NCBI GenBank assembly: GCA_003132085.1
Contig: PKWO01000070.1
Coordinates: forward strand, 7,247 to 12,519
Direction of reading: 5' to 3'
DNA from: Oxalobacteraceae bacterium
GTDB taxonomy: Bacteria > Pseudomonadota > Gammaproteobacteria > Burkholderiales > Burkholderiaceae_D
Length of the DNA stretch: 5,273 nt
The notes beneath the pieces were generated by a model, which worked only from the letters and a program-made list of their open reading frames with translations, ran no database searches and was not told the origin of the DNA. This document shows, piece by piece, positions 1 through 5,273 of this stretch; the stretch's first letter is position 1; each line of letters begins with the position of its first letter. The position numbers and the translations under genes are program-made.

Positions 1-150
1 ATTAACCAAAATCACTTCAAGGCCGGGGCCGGCAGGCTGAAACTTGAGGGCATCCGGCGCAACAATCCGGACCGCAAGCAATGCGCCATGCGCCAACACA
101 GACAACGCAATGGCGACCGACAGCGTAAGATTTTGGCGAATGATCTTCAA
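1..150 (-). CDS. tonB: TonB-family energy transducer, N-terminal part (runs off left edge)
   Basis: Fifty codons are visible, beginning MKIIRQNLTL and ending at the window edge in LEVILVN. TonB proteins sit in the inner membrane with ExbB and ExbD and pass proton-motive energy to outer-membrane receptors for iron complexes and other scarce nutrients. A short polar start is followed by one hydrophobic membrane segment at about residues 9-30. Within it Ser17 and His21 have the same four-residue spacing as the functionally important Ser16/His20 pair of E. coli TonB. The proline-rich linker and C-terminal receptor-binding domain lie outside the window. The reading frame is closed by TAA at 166-168. 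No ATG is available after it; the only early candidates are TTG at 150 and TTG at 159, neither with a clear Shine-Dalgarno sequence. I chose 150 because it gives the normal short cytoplasmic lead. The family is fairly sure, the exact start is not, and a TonB paralogue rather than the main TonB is possible. Confidence 0.72.
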   Translation of the reverse strand, partial: MKIIRQNLTLSVAIALSVLAHGALLAVRIVAPDALKFQPAGPGLEVILVN

Positions 151-217
151 GTGATGCAAAGGGAGTTATGTCAGAAGGTTTGAATTTTACGGCAAAGACA
201 ACCGCTTTCCACCGAAC

Positions 218-243
218 ATTTTCAGCTTATTCAAGCTGAAAAT
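218..243. repeat. Perfect 11-bp inverted repeat with 4-base loop between the RNase II gene and tonB
   Basis: The arms ATTTTCAGCTT (218-228) and AAGCTGAAAAT (233-243) are exact reverse complements separated by ATTC. The hairpin lies 62 bases beyond the RNase II stop codon and about 67 bases before the proposed tonB start. It could end or stabilise the upstream transcript, but the stem is AT-rich and has no U-tract after it on either strand, so it is not a textbook intrinsic terminator. It could also be a protein-binding site acting on tonB; it does not look like a Fur box. The rest of the gap (151-305) shows no gene. A TAAAAT at 184-189 on the minus strand could be a -10 element for tonB, but I see no good -35 partner. 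Confidence 0.6.
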
Positions 244-305
244 CCCCGTTGGGAGTTTGTCGGCATGTGTGCATCGGCAAGCGATATCAACCGCAGTTGC
301 CAGGT

Positions 306-2339
306 TCAATCCGCCACCGGCTCGGTAACCGCCCCGTCAGCTACGGCTTCGATAGCGCCATCTACCGTCTGTTCGCTCGATTCCTCAAGTGATTCTTCTA
401 TCACTTCTTCGAGCAATTCGTCGTCAGGCTCGATGGCTGTACCCGCTTCAATTTCAAGCAAACGCGCTTCAATGGTCAAATCCACTTCGTCCCAGCGCAG
501 CAAGTCGAGTTTGACTTGCGTGCCGCGCGGTACCTGCTGCATTCCAGGCAATCTGATGATCAACGGGATATCGACCAGGCGCAACACCTCATCCTTAAGC
601 ACAACGGCCTCGACCTGCCTCGCGCCTTGTTGCGTTAGCCAACGCAAGCACCAGTAGCGCTCCATATTCGACTGGAAGTCGGCATATGCGCCATAGGCGG
701 CGTCAAACGCCGAGACTATACCGAACAGATCGGCATCACGCGGCTTGAACGGCGCGGCCAGCGGCGCGGTGACACCATGCTCGACGCAAGCCAGAATTTG
801 CCATTGATTGACCAAGTCTGTATAACGCCGCAAAGGAGAGGTGCTCCACGCATATTGATCAACGCCCAAACCTTGATGCGGCGCCGCGTGCGTCACCATG
901 CGCACCTGCATCTTGGCGGCCCAGCCGCCGCTGCCGCCGCCTTGTGCGCGATAAATTCCCGGCACCCCATGCTCGTGCATCAATTTACCCCAACTGCTGT
1001 TGGCGAAGATCATCAATTCAGCGACGATTTTATCCAGCGGTGCGCCGCGCTTGCGGCGCACAATCGACACCACATCGTCCTCTACATAAAAATTGAAATC
1101 GACGCGATTGGTCTGTTCCGGCTTCAGACCGAAACCCTCGCGCTTCGCCATGCGGCCCCGTTCCAGTACCTGCGCCCATTGCCATATCAATGCGATGTCG
1201 TCTTTGCGCGGATAGTCGCCGCCGCCGCTCGCCAAATTCTCTTCGGTAACCAGCCCGTCGAGGTCGTTGTGACGCAGGTTGTTGGCGATCGGCACCGCTT
1301 CCGCTTTGGTCTCGGTGGAAATCACCGACCAGTCCACTGGATTAAGCGTCGCATACAGCGACACGGCGGGACATGTTTTGCCCTCGGCCAGCGTGAAGGA
1401 CTCAACCAGCGCATCCGGCAGCATCGTGATTTTGTCGCCCGGCATGTATACGGTAGACATCCGCTGCTTGGCAATCGCGTCGATCTCATCGTCGCGTTGA
1501 ATACCCAATGCCGGAGCGGCGATGTGTATGCCGATGCGGACATTGCCGTCGGTTAGCCGAACCACCGAAAACGCATCGTCTATTTCGGTGGTGGTCACGT
1601 CGTCAATCGAAAAAGCCTCTACCGCAGCGACCGGCAAACTGCGCACGTCAGGTATCGAGACGGCGGGAAAGCCGGTGCCTTTAGGAAAATATTCGAACAA
1701 AAACCTGGACAAGTGCAACTGCCGAGGCGAGGCGATGGCCCCCACGGCCAACAGCAAGTTTTGCGGCGTGGTCTGTAATTCCTTGCACGCAGCGTCAAGT
1801 GCTTTATATTCAATGCTGTTCTTGTCCGGCTTGAAGAGCAATTGCAAGGCCAACTGCTTCATCGCCTCGGGCAAGCGGTTTTCCTTCAATTCTTCAACAT
1901 ATTGCGCCTGGACCAGCGTTTGTTGTCTTTTCTTTTCAACCCCGGCCAGCGCAGCCTTCAACGAGGCTTCCGGCGCGGCCTTGTAGCGCCCCTTACCCTT
2001 CTTGTAAAAATAAATCGGCGCTGTCTGCAGCTTGAGCAATAGTCCGGCCGCTTCCGCCGGTTTGGGCGCGTGCCCAAAGTATTCGGCGCCCAATTCGGCA
2101 AAACCAAATTCTTCTTGACCGGCCACTTCCCACAGAAAATCGAGCTCAATTTCGTCAGCAATGCCGTGCGCCTCTGCCAATAGATCCGCCGGCGACGGCG
2201 CTGCAAATTGCAACAACACATCCTTCGCCCTGACTTTGGTGCGCTTGCCGCTTTGCATCTCCACCTGGTAAGCCTCACCCTGTTGAGACAGTGCTACACC
2301 GGCTTTGAGGTCGCCGGATTCTTCAAAAAATAGATTCAT
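306..2339 (-). CDS. rnb: RNase II-family 3'-5' exoribonuclease (RNB domain)
   Basis: This 677-residue protein belongs to the RNase II/RNase R family, which degrades single-stranded RNA processively from the 3' end in the cytoplasm. The RNB catalytic domain spans roughly residues 235-570. Its metal-binding motif is at 246-255 (IDDVTTTEIDDA region), where Asp246, Glu252, Asp254 and Asp255 match E. coli RNase II Asp201, Asp207, Asp209 and Asp210, so one Asp is replaced by Glu. STSPLRRY at 499-506 supplies the Arg matching Arg500, and Glu560 in NMERYWCLRWL matches Glu542. The N-terminal ~200 residues do not look like typical cold-shock domains; I infer a beta-rich plus winged-helix type front as in the Deinococcus RNase II branch. 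A short S1-like barrel follows at about 575-628. Residues 629-677 form an acidic tail with no Lys or Arg. ATG at 2339 starts 3 bases after the ubiC stop, without a strong Shine-Dalgarno, so coupled translation is likely. It is slightly longer than E. coli RNase II (644 residues). The symbol is by family; vacB/rnr-like naming is also used. Confidence 0.93.
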   Translation of the reverse strand: MNLFFEESGDLKAGVALSQQGEAYQVEMQSGKRTKVRAKDVLLQFAAPSPADLLAEAHGIADEIELDFLWEVAGQEEFGFAELGAEYFGHAPKPAEAAGLLLKLQTAPIYFYKKGKGRYKAAPEASLKAALAGVEKKRQQTLVQAQYVEELKENRLPEAMKQLALQLLFKPDKNSIEYKALDAACKELQTTPQNLLLAVGAIASPRQLHLSRFLFEYFPKGTGFPAVSIPDVRSLPVAAVEAFSIDDVTTTEIDDAFSVVRLTDGNVRIGIHIAAPALGIQRDDEIDAIAKQRMSTVYMPGDKITMLPDALVESFTLAEGKTCPAVSLYATLNPVDWSVISTETKAEAVPIANNLRHNDLDGLVTEENLASGGGDYPRKDDIALIWQWAQVLERGRMAKREGFGLKPEQTNRVDFNFYVEDDVVSIVRRKRGAPLDKIVAELMIFANSSWGKLMHEHGVPGIYRAQGGGSGGWAAKMQVRMVTHAAPHQGLGVDQYAWSTSPLRRYTDLVNQWQILACVEHGVTAPLAAPFKPRDADLFGIVSAFDAAYGAYADFQSNMERYWCLRWLTQQGARQVEAVVLKDEVLRLVDIPLIIRLPGMQQVPRGTQVKLDLLRWDEVDLTIEARLLEIEAGTAIEPDDELLEEVIEESLEESSEQTVDGAIEAVADGAVTEPVAD

Positions 2340-2342
2340 TGG

Positions 2343-2978
2343 TTACTTTGCTGATTGACTATGACTATTGTTAACTATGTACCTGCCGGCTCGAAACGAT
2401 TTTGTATAAAACGCCGCTCGTTGCACATTGAGGTTGGTAATCTTCGGCAGAAATACTTCCGTTACCAGCAATACTCCATTCTTGCGCCTGAACAAGCAAC
2501 GGCGAGCATAAAGGGGACTCTCATGTTCCACGCCCCCGATTGCCGCACGCGCCCGCGCCGCCAACGGATGCCGCGCCGGCAAGCGGGCAAATTGCAACGC
2601 ACCGCGCATGACCAGCGGATCACCAAACAATGTCGTTCCCAGCGACCTCTCGCCAAGCGAGCTGAAAAACGGCCAATCGGATGCGCTGGCCTGCGTAGGC
2701 ACAATCGTGTGGGCAAAGACCACAGGGTTTGCGTCGCAATACAACAGCACGTCGCGCTCGTTCGCGCAGATCCGGCGCGGCAATCCTACTATCGCAAATT
2801 CGTCGACGAGGCAGAGCGCACGCTGCTGGGCCAAGCGCCGCACCCGAAAGTTCGTACTGCAGGCGATCAGTTTAACGGTCAATGATACTCTGTCGGTCAG
2901 CCAACTCCGCATCTTATCCGGAGGGTTAATGCCATTGACGTGGTCGACCCACGTTGCGGATGCCGCCGATGGGCGCAT
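2343..2978 (-). CDS. ubiC: Chorismate-pyruvate lyase
   Basis: UbiC splits chorismate into 4-hydroxybenzoate and pyruvate, the first committed step of ubiquinone synthesis, in the cytoplasm. The 211-residue product carries the expected landmarks: WLTDRVSLT at 26-34, ERDVLLYCD at 74-82, AHTIVP at 89-94, SLGTTLFGDP at 112-121 and LVTEVFLP at 171-178. Arg75, Leu113 and Glu174 correspond to the E. coli active-site residues Arg76, Leu114 and Glu155. E. coli UbiC has 165 residues and ends a few residues after the FLP motif, whereas this protein has about 33 further, mostly polar and basic residues. The ATG at 2978 overlaps the hydrolase stop by one base (TGATG), typical of translational coupling, and is followed by a family-like N-terminus. 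The frame is open further upstream to an ATG at 3077, but that extension lies in the hydrolase gene and resembles nothing in the family. A start at Met23 (2912) is a weaker alternative. Confidence 0.92.
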   Translation of the reverse strand: MRPSAASATWVDHVNGINPPDKMRSWLTDRVSLTVKLIACSTNFRVRRLAQQRALCLVDEFAIVGLPRRICANERDVLLYCDANPVVFAHTIVPTQASASDWPFFSSLGERSLGTTLFGDPLVMRGALQFARLPARHPLAARARAAIGGVEHESPLYARRCLFRRKNGVLLVTEVFLPKITNLNVQRAAFYTKSFRAGRYIVNNSHSQSAK

Positions 2979-3562
2979 CACGCACCGACCCCGACGTTGA
3001 TGCCGGAAAAAGCCAGCACCTGATCGACGTAGCCCGTAAATTCCGTGAGACCGTGATTGCTTCCCTGAATCACGCAATGCCGCGCGCCCGCATAGTGTTT
3101 AACCATTTCGCGCCAGTCCAATACTTCATCACCGGTTGCCGCAATCAGGAAATACCGTTCGGGCAAAGTGATCTCACTCACCGCCAACGCCTTCAATTCC
3201 TCTATATATTCGCGTTTGAATTCAAACACCGCATCCGAATGATAGGCGGAAGTCACGCCCACATATTTCTCCAGCTCACGTGGCGGCTGGACCGCGGGAT
3301 TCAACAGGATTGCCCGGCAACCGATTTTCTCCGCCAGCCAATTCGCGTAGTAGCCCCCCAATGATGAGCCGATCAAGGTAAGCTCGGACGGCGCAAATTC
3401 GCGAACCAGAGCGAGCGCCAGTTCGATCGCACCCTGCGGCGAAGCCGGCAATTGAGGACAGTAATATTGATGCTCCAGTCCCAGCGCACGCATCCTCTCG
3501 CCGAGCAGGCGCGCCTTGAACGATTGCGGGGAAGAACGAAAGCCATGCAGGTATAGAATCAT
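2978..3562 (-). CDS. yqiA: YqiA/YcfP-family alpha/beta-fold hydrolase (probable esterase)
   Basis: This 194-residue protein is a compact alpha/beta hydrolase of the YqiA/YcfP type, a family of small cytoplasmic esterases with unknown natural substrates. It opens directly with the first core strand and the oxyanion-type motif MILYLHGFRSSP. The nucleophile elbow GSSLGG at 65-70 places the catalytic Ser at 67. Asp145 in TGDEVLDW and His170 in GSNHGL complete the triad. There is no signal peptide or membrane segment, and the length is that of the family (about 190-200). The ATG at 3562 overlaps the mpl stop in a 4-base ATGA, and its own TGA overlaps the ubiC start, so it is the middle gene of a coupled set. 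Its place beside mpl does not by itself show a role in cell-wall recycling. The family is clear; the substrate is unknown. Confidence 0.9.
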   Translation of the reverse strand: MILYLHGFRSSPQSFKARLLGERMRALGLEHQYYCPQLPASPQGAIELALALVREFAPSELTLIGSSLGGYYANWLAEKIGCRAILLNPAVQPPRELEKYVGVTSAYHSDAVFEFKREYIEELKALAVSEITLPERYFLIAATGDEVLDWREMVKHYAGARHCVIQGSNHGLTEFTGYVDQVLAFSGINVGVGA

Positions 3563-4938
3563 ACCGGCAAAGTATCCAAAATCCTGCGATGTACGCCGCC
3601 GAATTCACCGTTGCTCATCACCAGAATGTGGTCTCCCGGCTGCGCCGCCGCCACGATAGCCCGCACCAGATCACCTAGTTCGTCGAACGCTGTTGCTTTG
3701 GGACCCAATGGCGCCAGCGCTTCGCCCAAATTCCAGCCGAGCGCCTCTTTACCGTTACCCTTCGCGCCATAGCCGAATACCAGGTCGGCCTCGGTCAGGC
3801 TGCCGGGTAGCGCATCCTTCATGGTCCCCAGTTTCATCGTATTCGAGCGCGGCTCCAGTACCGCCAAGATGCGCGCACTGCCGACCTTTTTGCGCAGACC
3901 GGACACCGTGGCGGCGATCGCAGTCGGATGATGTGCGAAGTCATCGTAGACCGTAATGCTATTGACCACGCCGCGCACCTCCATGCGGCGCTTGACATTG
4001 CCGAATTGCGCCAACGACGCGATTGCCTGGGTTGGCGGCACACCCACGTGACGCGCAGCGGCAATTGCAGCCAGCGCATTCATTTGGTTATGCTGGCCGG
4101 TCAACGACCAGCAGATACTGCCTTGCCGCTTGCCTTCAAACAGTACGTCGGCGTTGCCATCGTCCAGTTGGCGCAGCGACCAGTCCGTATGTGCGGCAGC
4201 GCCGAACCACTCGGTTCCGCTCCAGCATCCGCGGTCGATCACGCGCCGCAAAGACTCTTCTTGGCCATTCACAATCAAGCGTCCTATCCCTGGAACGGTG
4301 CGCACCAAATGATGGAATTGCGTTTCAATTGCCGCCAGATCAGGGAAAATATCGGCATGGTCGTATTCAAGATTGTTCAGAATCGCAGTTTTGGCATGGT
4401 AGTGAACGAATTTACTGCGTTTGTCAAAAAAAGCCGTGTCGTACTCGTCCGCCTCTATCACGAAAAAGATCGAGTCCGCAACCGCACCGGACAAGCGCGC
4501 GGAAATACCAAAATTTAATGGCACGCCGCCGATCAAAAAGCCCGGATGATAACCGGCGTCCTCTAAAATCCACGCCAGCATGGATGAAGTGGTTGTTTTG
4601 CCATGCGTTCCAGCAACGGCAAGCACCCATTTATCGCGCAATATATGCTCGCCGATCCATTGCGGCCCGGAAGTGTAGGGTAAATTCCGGTTGAGGATTT
4701 CTTCCATCAGCGGATTGCCGCGCGATACAACGTTGCCGATGACAAACAGATCCGGCTGCAAATCGACTTGTTCCGGACCAAAACCCTCGATCAATTTGAT
4801 GCCTTGCGCCTCCAACTGCGTACTCATCGGAGGATAGACATTGGCATCGCAGCCGGTAACAGTGTGTCCGGCCTCTTTGGCCAGCACAGCGAGCCCCCCC
4901 ATAAAGGTGCCGCAAATACCAAGAATGTGGATATGCAT
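3559..4938 (-). CDS. mpl: UDP-N-acetylmuramate:L-alanyl-gamma-D-glutamyl-meso-diaminopimelate ligase (murein peptide ligase)
   Basis: Mpl joins the murein tripeptide recovered from old peptidoglycan to UDP-MurNAc using ATP, returning it to wall synthesis in the cytoplasm. The 459-residue length fits the family. The N-terminal nucleotide-sugar domain begins MHIHILGICGTFMGGLA, the Mpl counterpart of the MurC glycine-rich loop. The ATP-binding loop GTHGKTTT is at 110-117, the central-domain motif EADEYDTAFFDKRSKF at 162-177, GQHNQMNALAA at 281-291, FAHHPTA at 334-340 and EPRSNTMK at 362-369. The EADEYDTAFFD segment and MSNG-FGG end motif point to Mpl rather than MurC. The end motif reads MSNGEFGG (441-448), whereas E. 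coli Mpl has Gly at residue 445. The ATG at 4938 is the first in frame with the conserved start and has no strong Shine-Dalgarno. This is the first gene of the mpl-yqiA-ubiC-RNase II set and its stop overlaps yqiA by 4 bases. A run of seven G (complement of 4894-4900) falls at codons 13-15. Confidence 0.96.
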   Translation of the reverse strand: MHIHILGICGTFMGGLAVLAKEAGHTVTGCDANVYPPMSTQLEAQGIKLIEGFGPEQVDLQPDLFVIGNVVSRGNPLMEEILNRNLPYTSGPQWIGEHILRDKWVLAVAGTHGKTTTSSMLAWILEDAGYHPGFLIGGVPLNFGISARLSGAVADSIFFVIEADEYDTAFFDKRSKFVHYHAKTAILNNLEYDHADIFPDLAAIETQFHHLVRTVPGIGRLIVNGQEESLRRVIDRGCWSGTEWFGAAAHTDWSLRQLDDGNADVLFEGKRQGSICWSLTGQHNQMNALAAIAAARHVGVPPTQAIASLAQFGNVKRRMEVRGVVNSITVYDDFAHHPTAIAATVSGLRKKVGSARILAVLEPRSNTMKLGTMKDALPGSLTEADLVFGYGAKGNGKEALGWNLGEALAPLGPKATAFDELGDLVRAIVAAAQPGDHILVMSNGEFGGVHRRILDTLPV

Positions 4939-4965
4939 TGTACAATTTCAAAATAGAATAGCGGG

Positions 4966-4971
4966 ATTTTA
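4966..4971 (-). promoter_or_regulatory. Possible -10 element of the mpl operon promoter
   Basis: The minus strand reads TAAAAT here, five of six matches to TATAAT. It would start transcription near 4959 and give a leader of roughly 20 bases before the mpl ATG. No convincing -35 box is found 16-18 bases upstream (around 4988-4995). A second AT-rich hexamer, TATTCT at 4955-4960 on the same strand, is an alternative. On the plus strand TAGAAT at 4954-4959 could serve the divergent gene, again without a good -35. The 94-base region between mpl and the plus-strand gene must hold at least one promoter by layout, but the exact positions are guesses. Confidence 0.25.
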
Positions 4972-5032
4972 CCCGACCCACACCGCGCTGGAGTTTGGCG
5001 TGCCGCTGTTTTCTGAAGTCAGGACACCTTTC

Positions 5033-5273
5033 ATGTCAGTCTATCAATCCGACCACGACATGCTGCGCGCTGAAATCGCGGCATCGGCGGCGCGCATGAT
5101 TGCCGAAGACGGCACCGATTACGGTACCGCCAAACGCAAGGCAGCGAAGCAAATCCTCGGTTATACCAGAGCGGCAAGCGACGTATTGCCGGACAACGCA
5201 CAAATCGAAGATGAAGTTCGAATTTATAACCAACTGTTCTTTGGAGAGAGCCAACCGGCACGCTTACTGCATC
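5033..5273 (+). CDS. Conserved-looking protein of unknown function, N-terminal part (runs off right edge)
   Basis: Eighty codons are visible, starting MSVYQSDHDMLRAEIAAS and reaching the edge without a stop. I do not recognise a named domain. From memory, betaproteobacteria carry a similar uncharacterised protein beside mpl, with an MIAEDG-DY-TAKRKAA-like segment (here residues 22-39), but I cannot confirm this. The visible part is hydrophilic and apparently helical, with a basic patch AKRKAAKQ at 33-40 followed by an acidic stretch IEDEVR at 58-63. There is no signal peptide or membrane segment, so it is probably cytoplasmic. ATG at 5033 has AGGA at 5021-5024, eight bases upstream. The frame is open further upstream and a GTG at 5000 has GGAG at 4990-4993, giving an 11-residue longer form. 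I prefer the ATG because the protein-like composition begins there. It diverges from mpl. The coding call is supported by an uninterrupted frame and biased codon use; the function is unknown. Confidence 0.7.
   Translation, partial: MSVYQSDHDMLRAEIAASAARMIAEDGTDYGTAKRKAAKQILGYTRAASDVLPDNAQIEDEVRIYNQLFFGESQPARLLH

Noticed and set aside
265..657. Serine-rich plus-strand open frame
   Set aside because: It is the antisense of the acidic tail and S1-like region of the RNase II gene; Glu codons read backward give Ser-rich sequence. No protein family resemblance.
777..1556. 259-codon plus-strand open frame
   Set aside because: Lies wholly antisense to the RNB catalytic domain, which has clear family motifs; the translation is rich in His and Arg without a recognisable domain.
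2979..3077. 33-codon N-terminal extension of UbiC from ATG at 3077
   Set aside because: It lies inside the hydrolase gene, and its translation does not resemble UbiC; the coupled ATG at 2978 fits the family start.
4023..4694. 223-codon plus-strand open frame
   Set aside because: Antisense to the mpl core containing the ATP-binding and ligase motifs; no independent evidence.
4962..4975. Short hairpin CGGG-ATTTTA-CCCG upstream of mpl
   Set aside because: Only a 4-bp stem; it overlaps the possible -10 element and is too short to call as a terminator or operator.
5031..5261. Minus-strand open frames over the right end
   Set aside because: They oppose the plus-strand gene starting at 5033, which has a Shine-Dalgarno and more protein-like composition; the minus translations look like Cys/Arg-rich shadow frames.
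1..5273. Mobile element, CRISPR array, tRNA, rRNA or phage signal
   Set aside because: No direct repeats, transposase or integrase motifs, cloverleaf sequences or regularly spaced repeats were seen; gene content is core housekeeping.

Overview
The window looks like chromosomal core sequence from a betaproteobacterium, most likely of the order Burkholderiales and perhaps the Oxalobacteraceae. This is inferred from the style of the encoded proteins, the moderate-to-high GC content and the gene order; no taxonomic marker gene is present. I see no mobile element, CRISPR array, tRNA or rRNA.

Right to left on the minus strand, four genes are packed head to tail between 4938 and 306: mpl (murein tripeptide ligase, peptidoglycan recycling), a YqiA-type alpha/beta hydrolase, ubiC (chorismate-pyruvate lyase, first step of ubiquinone synthesis) and an RNase II-family exoribonuclease. 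The first two junctions overlap (ATGA and TGATG) and the third has a 3-base gap. This is strong evidence for one transcript with translational coupling. After a 155-base gap containing a perfect 11-bp inverted repeat comes the start of a TonB-family gene, also on the minus strand, which runs off the left edge.

On the right, a small conserved-looking gene of unknown function starts at 5033 on the plus strand and runs off the edge. It diverges from mpl across a 94-base intergenic region that should hold promoters for both directions.

The products do not form one pathway. Mpl salvages cell-wall peptide, UbiC feeds the respiratory quinone pool, RNase II degrades RNA and TonB powers outer-membrane uptake. 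The cluster reads as a housekeeping operon of mixed function. I found no convincing novel system. The points worth a second look are the intergenic palindrome, the acidic tail and Asp-to-Glu change in the RNase, the C-terminal extension of UbiC, a changed residue in a C-terminal motif of Mpl, and the uncharacterised divergent gene.
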